A stretch of 64,000 bases of DNA from Xenoacremonium recifei. Lineage: Eukaryota > Ascomycota > Sordariomycetes > Hypocreales > Nectriaceae. Position 1 is the first letter of the stretch, and the number at the start of each line of letters is the position of its first letter. The stretch covers positions 62,001 through 126,000 of the forward strand of contig WOFQ01000051.1 in NCBI GenBank assembly GCA_012184525.1. Direction: 5' to 3'. The notes under the pieces were generated by a model, which was given only the letters and a program-made list of their open reading frames with translations, was not told the origin of the DNA and did no database searches. Below are positions 1 through 10,853 of the stretch, piece after piece. The translations under genes and the position numbers were made by a program.

Positions 1-305
1 ACTGGACCCAGGTCGAGGTGTGCATCTAGGCCCAACTGCTGAGAGGTGCTATCGCTCGCCATGGACTCTGGTATCTCTATCTCATCACTATCGCTGTAGG
101 TCTCGACCGCTGCGTGGACCTGTCTTGCTTGTGTCGTATCTTCTTCAATGTCGTCGTTCTCGTTCTCGTCCCCGGCTCCAGATATAAACGCCTGTATCGG
201 CGTTCGGGTCTGTGAGTTGAGGTGACGTCGATATCTCGACCGTAGTTCGATACCCTTGAGTTCGCCAGCCGCCAGGCTGATCTTCGTAGGCTCGAGTCGC
301 AGCAT
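1..305 (-). CDS. 5' end of an unrecognised gene, cut by the left window edge
   Basis: Reading the minus strand from the ATG at 303-305, the frame is open for 101 codons to the window edge. The product begins MLRLEPTKI, and later has an acidic stretch (GDENENDD, then YSDSDEIEI) of the kind seen in intrinsically disordered regions. It is missed by a search for complete ORFs because its stop lies outside the window. I do not recognise the family and the C-terminal part is absent. The start is the first in-frame ATG. A different minus-strand ORF of 155 codons overlaps it (77-544), but its arginine-rich composition looks like a shadow frame. Confidence is moderate because the call rests on composition and openness only. 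Confidence 0.45.
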   Translation of the reverse strand, partial: MLRLEPTKISLAAGELKGIELRSRYRRHLNSQTRTPIQAFISGAGDENENDDIEEDTTQARQVHAAVETYSDSDEIEIPESMASDSTSQQLGLDAHLDLGP

Positions 306-2195
306 CTTGGGACGTCGATGGGAAAGATTACAGCCAAGAAGACTTGATGTCTTTTCCAGCGGAGAGGGAACATGGCAGGAGAGATTCTACGTGAGGAGGT
401 AGAAAGATTTATTTCCCATGCTCTTCTTTCGGCAACTGCGAACTGGATGCATACCCAAGGCGGAGTTCTGGAAAGAGTGAATATTGGCAGGTAAGTTCTT
501 GTGCAAACAAACTCCTTGGTATTCCTTTCTCTCTCGGGCATCATTCCTTCAACAAAATATCATTTCCGGGTATAGGGTAGTCATATTCCTCACGATGTCG
601 TGGACAACTTCTCCTTCCCGACATAAGCCTCGGACCTTTGCGTAAAAATATGTATGGGTATGTTAAGGAATTTATAATTTATATGGGTGTGTTTGGTGTC
701 GATATCGTGCTCAAGGTTTTTGTGAAGTTTCTCTATTCGACCTGGACGGCCTCATGAGACCGATTTAATTCGAGGAAAAACCACAGCGAACAGCCTCGCC
801 CGTACAACACTAGAATCAATCAAATATGCGGCTCAGGAGAAACTAAGCCCTTGGTCTGATGATGCCCATTTGCAATTTTCAAGGTAGGGCAATCTTCGGC
901 CTTGGTGAAGTGAGTGCCTAAAGCAGGCAGTTATCATGGTATAAGCCCAGTACAGTTTAGCCACATAGTATTGAAGGTATAGGTCACCAAACGCAGCAAC
1001 AGAGTGCCCTTGTAAGACAAAAATGTCATTGATGAGCAGGTTAATTTTGTAGACTGTTGTCCAGCAACGTCATTGTCAACGCTACGTCTGGAGGATTTCA
1101 AGCTGGACAAGGGGGCATTGCCCACTGAGGCTGATGGCAAAGCTCGTAATTCCTGGGATGTTTGTTCTTAAATTGGGACGGTGAGGCGACGGCCTCTCAA
1201 CACGGATTTCATGGGGCTTTTATCGGCTCGTAAGATGAATGGGAGATTGGACCCGGTTTCCTCGATTACCGCAGGCTGGGTTCTTTGCCGTGGCGATTAC
1301 CAAGGAGGTAAGCTCGCCGTAATTATCGTGAGGGCGACTTGCAAAGTATCTCGGGGGAGCGTCCTCGAGATGCTGTCATGTAAAAAAGCGTCCCATTCTC
1401 TCTCCCCTGGCCTGGAGCTTCGGTATGCCTCCCGCCCCCCGGATGCGTGCTCCGTACCCCGTCGAAGGATTTCAGGATTTTGCCCTGCCCTGTCCGTAAT
1501 CGTACTTTCAGCTGCTCCGCGACGGCCTGGGATATTAGCCCGTGGAGCTGCACTGCAGGCTGGCGGGCGCCGGAGCGTGGATGGAGGAGCGAGTATTATT
1601 AGGGGGCGCTCTGGCTCTGAAGGAATGGATGGGCGTTGAAAGAAGACGACGCCCATCGATGGAGCTGTTAGAGAATAGGAGGCGCCGCCACACGAGGCTC
1701 TAACATCGGGCGGAGACCAGGTTGCGTGCGTGCCTGGCATAAAACGTGTGCACGGCGTTTAGTGAGGTTTATGTGTGCACTAACAAGCACCCAAGGACCT
1801 AAATTTACCCCCCGGCCAGCGCACCAGTACCACACAATGGCTGGCCGACAGCGCCTGAGCCTGAGCCTGAGCCTGGGCTAAGGTTCCAAGGTTAGGCTGG
1901 TTGGTCTAAAGCTCCAACCTACCTTACCTTACCTACGCTCTCGCTTCCCGAACACGACTAAACAATCTCCCAACCCAAAGAAGTCGTCGTCCTCGTCGCT
2001 TCGCTCTCCGCCTCGTGTCTTCCTCAGCATCCCCCTCTGCGGCGTCCCACCCCGACCGAGTCGAGTCCGTGTCTGCCGCGCTGGCCGCCCTCTCGTGTCT
2101 GTCTCCTCCTCCCCGCCGCGAGGCTCGATAGAGCGCAGTTGGCCAAGAGCGAGCACCTCCCCATCGAACTCGAACCTCCCGTCGAGCCCGTCACC
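306..2195. other. Intergenic, divergent promoter region
   Basis: About 1.9 kb between the leftmost gene (-) and the PDK1-type kinase (+). The last 350 bases are pyrimidine-rich, as expected of the kinase 5' leader. Open frames here (for example 1181-1639 on + and 1297-1740 on -) overlap one another and look non-coding. I see no RNA gene. Confidence 0.6.
1853..1876 (+). repeat. Short GCCTGA tandem repeat
   Basis: Three exact copies of GCCTGA followed by GCCTGG, in the region just upstream of the kinase leader. It is a small simple-sequence repeat with no evident function. Confidence 0.85.
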
Positions 2196-4823
2196 ATGAA
2201 CGGGGACCTGAGCCTCTCTCAGGCCCTGGGCGGGCTGCGCATCGCCAACCCGGACGATGCGGTCGACGTTGCATCGCCGACTGCTAATGGTCCGAGTGCG
2301 CACGCTCCCTCATCGTCGACCGATGCCCTCACAGTCGCAGTCGAACAATCATCTCACACAGCGTCGTCACCGTCGTCAACCTCACACCTCCATCCGCAGA
2401 CCTCGACCTCCTCCGGCCAGACGCCCTCCTACAACTCCTCAACTTCTGCTGTCGATGCCATCCAGTTCTCCGCTGTCGACACTTCTCTCGAACCATTCTT
2501 GACCGATCCCCGACTCGCTTCCAACGCCTCCATCCCATCAACCTCCCCAGTCCCCAACTCCGGGTCTTATCTTCCTGCTCCCTCAGCATCCCAACATACA
2601 AGCAGCTCCATGCAATCTCACAGCCCGAACCCTTCTAATTTCTCCGTCTCCCCGCAACAACCTCAGCAACAGCCCTCGAGCGAGCCCCAGCGATCCTCCG
2701 TATATGGAGTGTCCAACATGATGGATGTGAGGTCTGGAGCTGCCTATCCGTCCAGAGAGTCGAGTCAGAGGGACCCCAATCGAGCTTACAATTCGAGTCG
2801 ACAAAACCCTCTTCCTCCTAGTAGCGGACCTTTGCCTCCGCGGAGGAGCTCACGAGGCATGGCAGGAGGGTATGCGTCAGTGCCTGGAAGCTCACAGAAC
2901 CAGCCATACGGTGCCGAAGGTCCTGTCCCGTCGTCCAGCGATGAGTGGCAAGAACGCGGCGCTGCTGTCGGCGTGCGGAGAGAGGTCGATGCCAATGGCC
3001 GAACCGTCGTTCGCCAAGTTAAGAAAGGCGTACGGGATTTCAACTTTGGCCGAGTACTGGGCGAGGGCTCCTACAGCACCGTCTATCTGGCGACCGACCG
3101 CCAGACTCTCAAAGAATACGCTATAAAGGTGCTCGAGAAGCGCCACATCATCAAAGAAAAGAAGATCAAATACGTCAATATCGAGAAGAATACGCTTAAC
3201 CGGCTAACAGAGCATCCTGGTATTGTTCGTTTATACTACACCTTCCAAGACGAGACCTCACTCTATTACGTCCTCGACCTCTGTAACGGCGGCGAGCTGT
3301 TGGGGGTCTTGAAGAAGACGGGAACATTCGACGTCGAGTGTACTAGATTCTACGGTGCCCAGATCCTCGACGCGATAGACTACATGCACTCTAGGGGTGT
3401 GATACACCGCGACTTGAAGCCCGAGAATGTGCTCCTGGACGACCAGATGCATGTCAAGATTACCGATTTCGGAACAGCGAAGCTACTCAAGGACCCCCGG
3501 GAACCTCGAAACGCGGATGGCACCGAACGAGGCGTCCCTGAACCGGCAGACGATAGCCGTGCTGCCTCTTTCGTGGGAACTGCCGAGTACGTGAGCCCGG
3601 AACTGCTGACGCACAAGAACGCATACAAGGCTAGTGATCTGTGGGCGTTTGGCTGCATCATCTACCAGCTGCTGGCTGGACGGCCGCCGTTCAAAGGCGG
3701 CAGCGAGTATCTTACTTTCCAGAAGATCGTCAACCTCGAATATGAATTCCCCGCCGGCTTTCCTCCGGCGGCTCGGGACCTCATTGAGAGGTGTCTAGTG
3801 CTGGACCCTGCTAGACGTCTGACTATCGAGCACATCAAGAACCACGAGTTCTTCGACGGCCAACCATTTGGCAAGAGCCTATGGAGGACGAAGGCCCCTA
3901 GATTGCGCCCGTACATCCCTCCGGTTCAGGAGCCGACGGTGATCCAACTCAATGGTTTTTCGACGACGCCGAAGCCCATCGCAAACCCGAGGCCGCCGCC
4001 ACCGTTACAACAGAATCCGTCTAACGGAAGCAGTAGACCAAGCAGGATCATAACAGAGTTGCCTCCTCCAACGCAGTTGGATATCGAGTGGTCGCCTGTT
4101 CTAACTAGGAACAATGAGAGGATCCTCAAACTCGGTGATCTCATGGTGTTGTCGACTCCTTTGAACTCGAGCCCTCATGGCAAGGGTTCGGAGGAGGGCC
4201 ACAAGAAACTGGCACGGTTCTTTGGCGGAAGCACAACCAAGAAGCGCCAACGACTGGTCATGATCACTTCCAGTGGACGCATAGTGCTCGCCCCAGCTGG
4301 TGGTGAGGAGAAACGGGCCAAGCAGGAGATCTCTCTTATGGCAGCCGATTGTGTTTGGAGGACTCAGCAAGACGCTAAGGGCCAGACCGTTTGGTGTGTT
4401 GATACCGTAAGTGACACCGTGGTCTCGTGAATTGTAGGACATCTGCTGACCTTTGACCTGTAGAATGGACATCATTACACCTTTGAGGAGCCCAAGTCGT
4501 CATCGTCAAACTCTGAGGGCGGATCAACTGTCGCTTCGGAATGGATAGAATGCCTAGAACGCGCCAGAGATATCGCCATGTCGCAAAGCACGGCGCCAAA
4601 CTCGTACGGCGGCGACAACGGCTTTGCTGACATGTCTTCCACCGTCTCAAGTCCGGCCAGCACACTCGGAGGAGTGGGCAACTATCCCGACGGCTTCGGA
4701 GTGAGCGATCGCCAAGGACGCAACCACCTGAGTAAGAACTCAGCAGCTGGAGAAGATCCGGCGCCCAAACGCAACCGCTTTAGCAAGAGACAGTCGCGAA
4801 ACGGTCTAGGCTCTGCGTTCTGA
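2196..4823 (+). CDS. PKH1: PDK1-type AGC protein kinase (3-phosphoinositide-dependent kinase-like)
   Basis: Two exons, 2196-4406 and 4464-4823, joined by a 57-nt GTAAGT...TGTAG intron in phase 0; 856 residues. After a long Ser/Pro/Gln-rich disordered N-terminus, the kinase domain starts near residue 281: glycine loop GEGSYST, ATP-binding Lys in AIK near 311, HRDLKPEN near 404, DFG at about 424-426, and the activation-segment signature SFVGTAEYVSPELL near 458, which is diagnostic of the PDK1 group. The C-terminal part, from about residue 640, is PH-like and continues into exon 2. PDK1/Pkh kinases phosphorylate the activation loops of other AGC kinases (Ypk, Sch9, Pkc1 types) and act in cell integrity and sphingolipid signalling. 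The start is the ATG in the context CACCATGA; the frame is open upstream but has no earlier ATG. Neighbouring AMA1 is convergent. Confidence 0.93.
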
Positions 4824-5898
4824 TGTAATATATGCAGAGCGATCTTGTATCGGATAAATCGAGATTGAACCTTCGACGGTGCACATCGACACCGCAGAGC
4901 ACATCACGGAGCACAAAAGAGTAGAGGTCACAGCTAGATTCGACAAAAGACTTGCTGGATCCGCGTCACTAATCTCCTCGGACATGGGCAGCAAGGCGCT
5001 ATCACATTCGGCGTTTCTCATTTTCTTCTTTTCTACTACCTGTCCCATCCTTTTCTCCTCTCATCTCATGAGGCATGACCACATTCACCCTGGGTTTCCC
5101 GGAGCATTATTTTCGATCAATGATTCTCAGCATGGCGGTTTCTCAGCGATGCATGTCATTATTTCCCCCTTTTGTTTCTCTTCTTGTCCACCGTTGCGTG
5201 ACGGCGAAGCGCATGTGACGGGCAGCGAATTGTTTTTTTCACATTCCTCTGTTATTCTTCTTGTCTGCCTCTTTCACGTCTTGAGGAGTAGAAACGGCAT
5301 GGGACTTTTGTTCGGGTTTCGTCTTCTACGCGAGGTACATACTTTGGTCAGGGGAGAAGAAGCAAGCAGGGGTGTCATTTGAACCGACATACGAGCGCAG
5401 TGGACAGAGCACACGACGGAAACCAAAAAAAGGCCCGTGATCTCATGGGAGGACTTTCTTTCTTTCTGATGTTACAGCAGATGTAACTTAAGAACTCAAC
5501 AAAAAGATAAAGACAAGACGAGGGGGGTTGATTTAGGGCTGATGATAGGGGTCAGGGGTTCAGGGGCTTGTCTACCGCCTGTGCTTCCTGGCAGCGTATC
5601 CCTTCTTATGAATAGGTAATGCCACATGGTACATACAACCATATATGCGACGATGAAGACGATTCGCTTGATATCCTTTTGTGCTTCGTGTCATAAACAG
5701 ATGCGGATGTTTGTGATCTCCGCGAAGTTAATTGTCAGGATACCCTACTGACGATGCCATGATCAAAGGTAAATCTGATGCCATTCTTTCGAACTCGGGT
5801 TTCCTACCGAAATCTACATCGCAGTCTAGACTCTCCAGCGCTCAGAAGTCTTGAACAAGACCTTTCAATAGTCTCACCATATACAGCTTCTCCCCAAC
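4824..5898. other. Intergenic, convergent 3' regions
   Basis: About 1.1 kb between the tails of the kinase (+) and AMA1 (-). It should hold both 3' UTRs. T-rich tracts occur around 5220-5280. I see no coding or RNA gene. Confidence 0.6.
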
Positions 5899-8401
5899 TC
5901 AGCGGATCACGTCTCCCTCCTTGTCGATACCTTCAAGTCCTTCGAGGATGTCACTCCCTCCAAGCGTGCCCGTTCCGCCAACCGTCGCTCGTTTCCCATG
6001 TGTCCAAACTTCATGGAACTTGACACTCTTGTCGCTCGATGCTACCGCGATACAACCTTCTCGCGGTATGATGCTGGTCTTTTTGCCGCTGCCATATGCA
6101 CCATGTCTCGGATAAGGTATGGCATAAAGCGCTCGCAGGTGTTCTTGCTAAGGAACCGCAGCTACCTGGCGGCAGTCAGGCCAGCTAAAGACAGCGATTC
6201 GATATGGATGATCCGGCTGAGCGTAGCCAAATGTCGCAGCAATCTCACGTCTTGTCGTAGACCAGATGAGCGATGTGACTTGTGCCGAGACCGAGATAGT
6301 GGCCAGTGCAGCACCCGAGCTGGTATGGAAGAAATGGATGCATCTGTCGTTAGAACCGCCTCCTGTGGCAACCAGACCATGCCGCCAGGGACAGAAGGCG
6401 ATGGCTTTGACTGCTGCCCCATGAATCCAACAGTGCTGCTCTATCCCGGGCCCAAAGTTGCGCACACTCAACGTGCCCAGGTCATGCGCCGCTGCCGAAG
6501 GACTAGTATTAGTCCCCAAGCCAGCGTTTGTCGAGTTACCGAAACCCGTCAGCTCAGCACCTGTGGTTAGGCCGATGAAACCTCTGACGGTCTCGCGATT
6601 ATTTTCTTGTCTGTGTTGATTTGCTGAGCCCTGGCCAAGTAATCGGTCTACCTCGAAGAGACAGCAGAGATTGTCGTTGCCCCCTGAAGCGAACATCTTG
6701 CCATTGGGAGACCATGCCAGCCCACAGATCTGCTGGTTATGGATGTTGACTTTGGCCATAAGTGTCATGCTACCTGGCCAAGTGTCTCTTGAAACCTCCC
6801 AACCCATTGGCCATTCGACACAGTAGTAGTAGATTATGCCCATTTCGTCTCCTACCACCAGGTCCTCGGTCAACACTAGAACTCCTGGATTTAGTGGGTT
6901 CTTTGATGGCCGAAGAGTGCAGATTGGGCGCCAGCTCACACAAGCAATAGGATATGGCTGTTGCACGTCAAACCGAGGAAGACCGTCAAACATAGATTTC
7001 AAGACCAAGGTGCCATCTGAACGCCCAATGCTAAGCACTGCCTTGGCTCCCTGGGACGATGAGAAGGCGACTGAGGTTAACCAAACGTCCGGGGCACCTG
7101 GAGCCCCGTGAATCAGACCTGGGTCAGTTTCCTCTGTCCAACCGTAGAGACTGTTGCCGAGGCCGACGACAAGAGTATGGCATGTGGAAGAGTATGCGAG
7201 GGGAGTGCAGTAGAAATCATCCTTTAAACCAGGAGCTTCTAAGATTCTGAGAATGATTAGACAGACATATTACGCCAGATATTAGGGGTCTGCTTACTTG
7301 ATAGGAGTAGCTGGAAGTATTCTCATTCTTGACCGCTTCGAAGGTTCTGTGTTTGGTTAGATTGCTGCTTCCTCATGTAGGCAATCGAGGGCCATACTAT
7401 CAGCTTGATCCTTGCGAGCCCATTGGCAGCCATCCTAGACTGTCTTATTTTCTCCCTTAAAATTGTACGCCATTGCGGTGAAGGGTTGCTTGATTGGTGG
7501 TCGGTGCAGACAAAAGTCGAGGATTCTCCGGGTAGGATCTAGGTCTAGAGCAGTAGCGATTCGGCTCTTATGCTTGCTAAGGTCATCCCTAGGACTCATT
7601 CTGTTGGCGCCGAAACTGGTGGTGAATACACGAGCATTGGTGCCGCGTTGGACGAGATGCCCCTGACCGTCATCGGTGGCAGTCATTCCAGGAGCCAGAC
7701 CACCAACTGCCCAGACGTTCCCATGACTGATTTGTCTGTAACCTCCTTGGTTGAGGGGAAGCGGGCCAAGAATGATCCCTGCTGTAAAACATGTTAGCGT
7801 TGAACGGCGCTTCTGAAGCCTCGAACGAACCTCCGCCAAAGTCCCTTCCATCAAAACGAGGTCCAATCCATCTCTCCGGACCAGAAATGCCGCGTCGAGT
7901 GATGAAAGGATCTACTGAAGCGCTCTTGTTCCTGAGCAGCCTTTCCGTCGGTGAAAGCTCCTGAGGCTGCTTCTGCGTTTGGTATCTCTCTGATGATGGT
8001 GTGGCATAGTCTCGTCTTGGTACGAATCTGTCCGGGGATTGCCCATCCGAGAAAGGTCGTCCATTTTTAGGAGCTACAGAGCTAGCAGTGTGCCCACAAA
8101 AGAAAGTCGAGAGTCCATCAGTTTTCTATTCTAATGGAGTTCGACTCGGGGCTGATGAGGACCTAGGTCGGGAGGAATATTGGCGGCATGGCGTCTCGGG
8201 CTCGTCCTCCCGGATTGAAGGCTCACAAAGATCAAGTGAACTTGCGCCGTCAAATACCGGGAGCAATCTCGGCTTCAGCCTGGGCGAGACATCGGGCGTG
8301 CTTTCAAGTGATCCGTAGCCCGAGTCCGTTGGGCTGGAGGTGACCTCAGGAGTGCCAGCACTTCGTCGGCGACTTTGTCGACTGCGAGGCGAACGAGGCA
8401 T
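5899..8401 (-). CDS. AMA1: AMA1-type meiotic APC/C activator (WD40), interrupted by three in-frame TAG codons
   Basis: Four exons on the minus strand: 8401-7831, 7781-7398, 7346-7298 and 7246-5899; introns are 49, 51 and 51 nt with GTTCGT, GTATGG and GTAAGC donors and GCTAAC/TCTAAC branch sites. The frame totals 784 codons to TGA at 5899-5901. An N-terminal Ser/Arg/Pro-rich region carries a C-box-like DRFVPRR. Then come ALDLDPTRRIL and KILEAPGLKDDFYC, the fizzy-family lead into seven WD40 blades. The last blades (HGLVATGGGSNDRCIHFF, ASSDKSVKFHEVW) resemble Ama1 rather than Cdc20 or Cdh1. Ama1 activates the anaphase-promoting complex in meiosis and spore formation. The frame contains TAG at codons 92, 306 and 701 and no other break, which suggests either nonsense decay or UAG-to-UGG RNA editing in sexual tissue. 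The first TAG alone might be removed by a weak 72-nt intron; the third cannot be spliced out. Confidence 0.82.
6148..6150 (-). other. In-frame TAG no. 3 of AMA1 (codon 701)
   Basis: TAG between VAAVP and QEHLRALYAIPYP, inside the WD40 domain, in a position where fizzy-family Ama1 proteins carry a Pro-Trp pair. The only nearby GT...AG pair is 18 nt long and cannot be an intron. The final WD40 blade follows in the same frame for 83 codons to TGA. Confidence 0.88.
7435..7437 (-). other. In-frame TAG no. 2 of AMA1 (codon 306)
   Basis: TAG between GENKTV and DGCQWARKDQ near the end of exon 2. The exon must continue to the GTATGG donor at 7397 for the next exon to be in phase. I found no phase-compatible intron that removes this stop while keeping the conserved sequence before it. 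Confidence 0.8.
8126..8128 (-). other. In-frame TAG no. 1 of AMA1 (codon 92)
   Basis: TAG between PSRTPLE and KTDGLS in exon 1, upstream of the C-box. The frame stays open on both sides. A possible 72-nt intron (donor GTCGAA, acceptor TGTAG) would remove it in frame, but the donor is poor. Confidence 0.75.
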
Positions 8402-9229
8402 GCTGAGATGGCTGAGAAACGCAGCACCAGACCCTGCTGACAGACACAATTCTGAGCGCGGCCTGGCTGTAGATGCTGAGAGGAAGGGCTCCGGAGGACG
8501 GCATCAACAACCAAGAGAACCCGAAAGCCCTCTTTGAGTGGTGACTGAGCGAATGATCGAATATGGTAGACGAGATGCCCCTCGCCTTGATATGGTAAAG
8601 TTAAAGAAACAACGAAAAACCTACCTAGAGCCTCTGGGTGGAGATAGAAGCTGGTGGCCCTCGACGGAGGCTATCAATACTGGGCGACGACGGCTTGTAG
8701 GGAGAAGAGGCCGTAGGAAGAGGGAGGATGGGGGATGAAGATGGAGGAGGTCGGACTGGAAGCCGAGGAAGGAGTTATGCTACGTGACGTAGAGAAAACA
8801 GCCTTACATAAGATGGGATCATATCAGGAAGGTACCTGAGGCAGTTGCGCCTTTCTACACCCCCTGAAATTGGGATTCTCAAAGAATCATGGTAAGGGGC
8901 TAATAGCACGTGATGGTACGCAGAAAGTTCACATTAGACGGAGACCGTCAGTCACGTCAAGTTTTCAGAGGCTTTGATGAAGATATGATATTCAATAAAT
9001 GACGAGGAATACTATGCACGTTCAATCATAAGCTCACCCCGACTCCAGCGGAACTTCCAGAGTCCAGACATCCCCTCTCTGCGGCCATCCCACAAGAAAA
9101 GACAAATGCTAATGAGAGACAAGAAGAACAAGTAAAGTATATACAAGAATGTACGCATGTCAATGCAATCATGTGTTTGTCATAAGTCACGCGGTATCCC
9201 AGATCGTAGCCCTTGCACACTCTGGACTT
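8402..9229. other. Intergenic, AMA1 promoter side
   Basis: About 0.8 kb upstream of AMA1 and downstream of the chitinase (both -). It contains the AMA1 leader and the chitinase 3' UTR. I see no further gene. Confidence 0.6.
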
Positions 9230-10688
<1,459 letters not shown>

Positions 10689-10845
10689 GATGAAACCTCT
10701 TCAAAGGAATGAATTGGGAGGCAGTAAAAAAGAAGGGAAGCTATGGGATGGGTTATAGCACCAGGCTGGGAGCAATGAAAGGAATGCAAAGGAGTGAATG
10801 TACCTTGATGATTTGAATCGAGAAGATGCGGTGCTGAGACGGCCA

Positions 10846-10853
10846 TATTTATA
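10846..10853 (-). promoter_or_regulatory. Probable TATA box of the chitinase gene
   Basis: TATAAATA on the minus strand, about 160 bp upstream of the chitinase ATG. This is a plausible distance given fungal 5' leaders. Confidence 0.5.

Noticed and set aside
374..502. Plus-strand stretch MAGEILREEVERFISH... ending at a GTAAGT, resembling an exon
   Set aside because: No matching next exon or supported partner; it lies in the leader region of the opposite gene.
77..544. 155-codon minus-strand ORF at the left edge
   Set aside because: Arginine-rich, unlike the better-supported overlapping frame that starts at 305 and runs off the edge.
1181..1740. Overlapping ORFs on both strands (152 and 147 codons)
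   Set aside because: Mutually overlapping in a GC-rich intergenic stretch with no domain-like sequence.
6148..6170. An intron removing the third AMA1 stop
   Set aside because: The only GT...AG pair is 18 nt long.
6148..7038. Treating the WD40 ORF as a complete 296-residue gene
   Set aside because: Its apparent start is a GTG inside the WD40 domain and its stop is an internal TAG; the family-like sequence continues on both sides.
5899..8401. Repeat-induced point mutation (RIP) as the cause of the AMA1 stops
   Set aside because: The changes fit a CpA-to-TpA pattern, but the gene is single in the window and shows no broad loss of C/G or TA enrichment.
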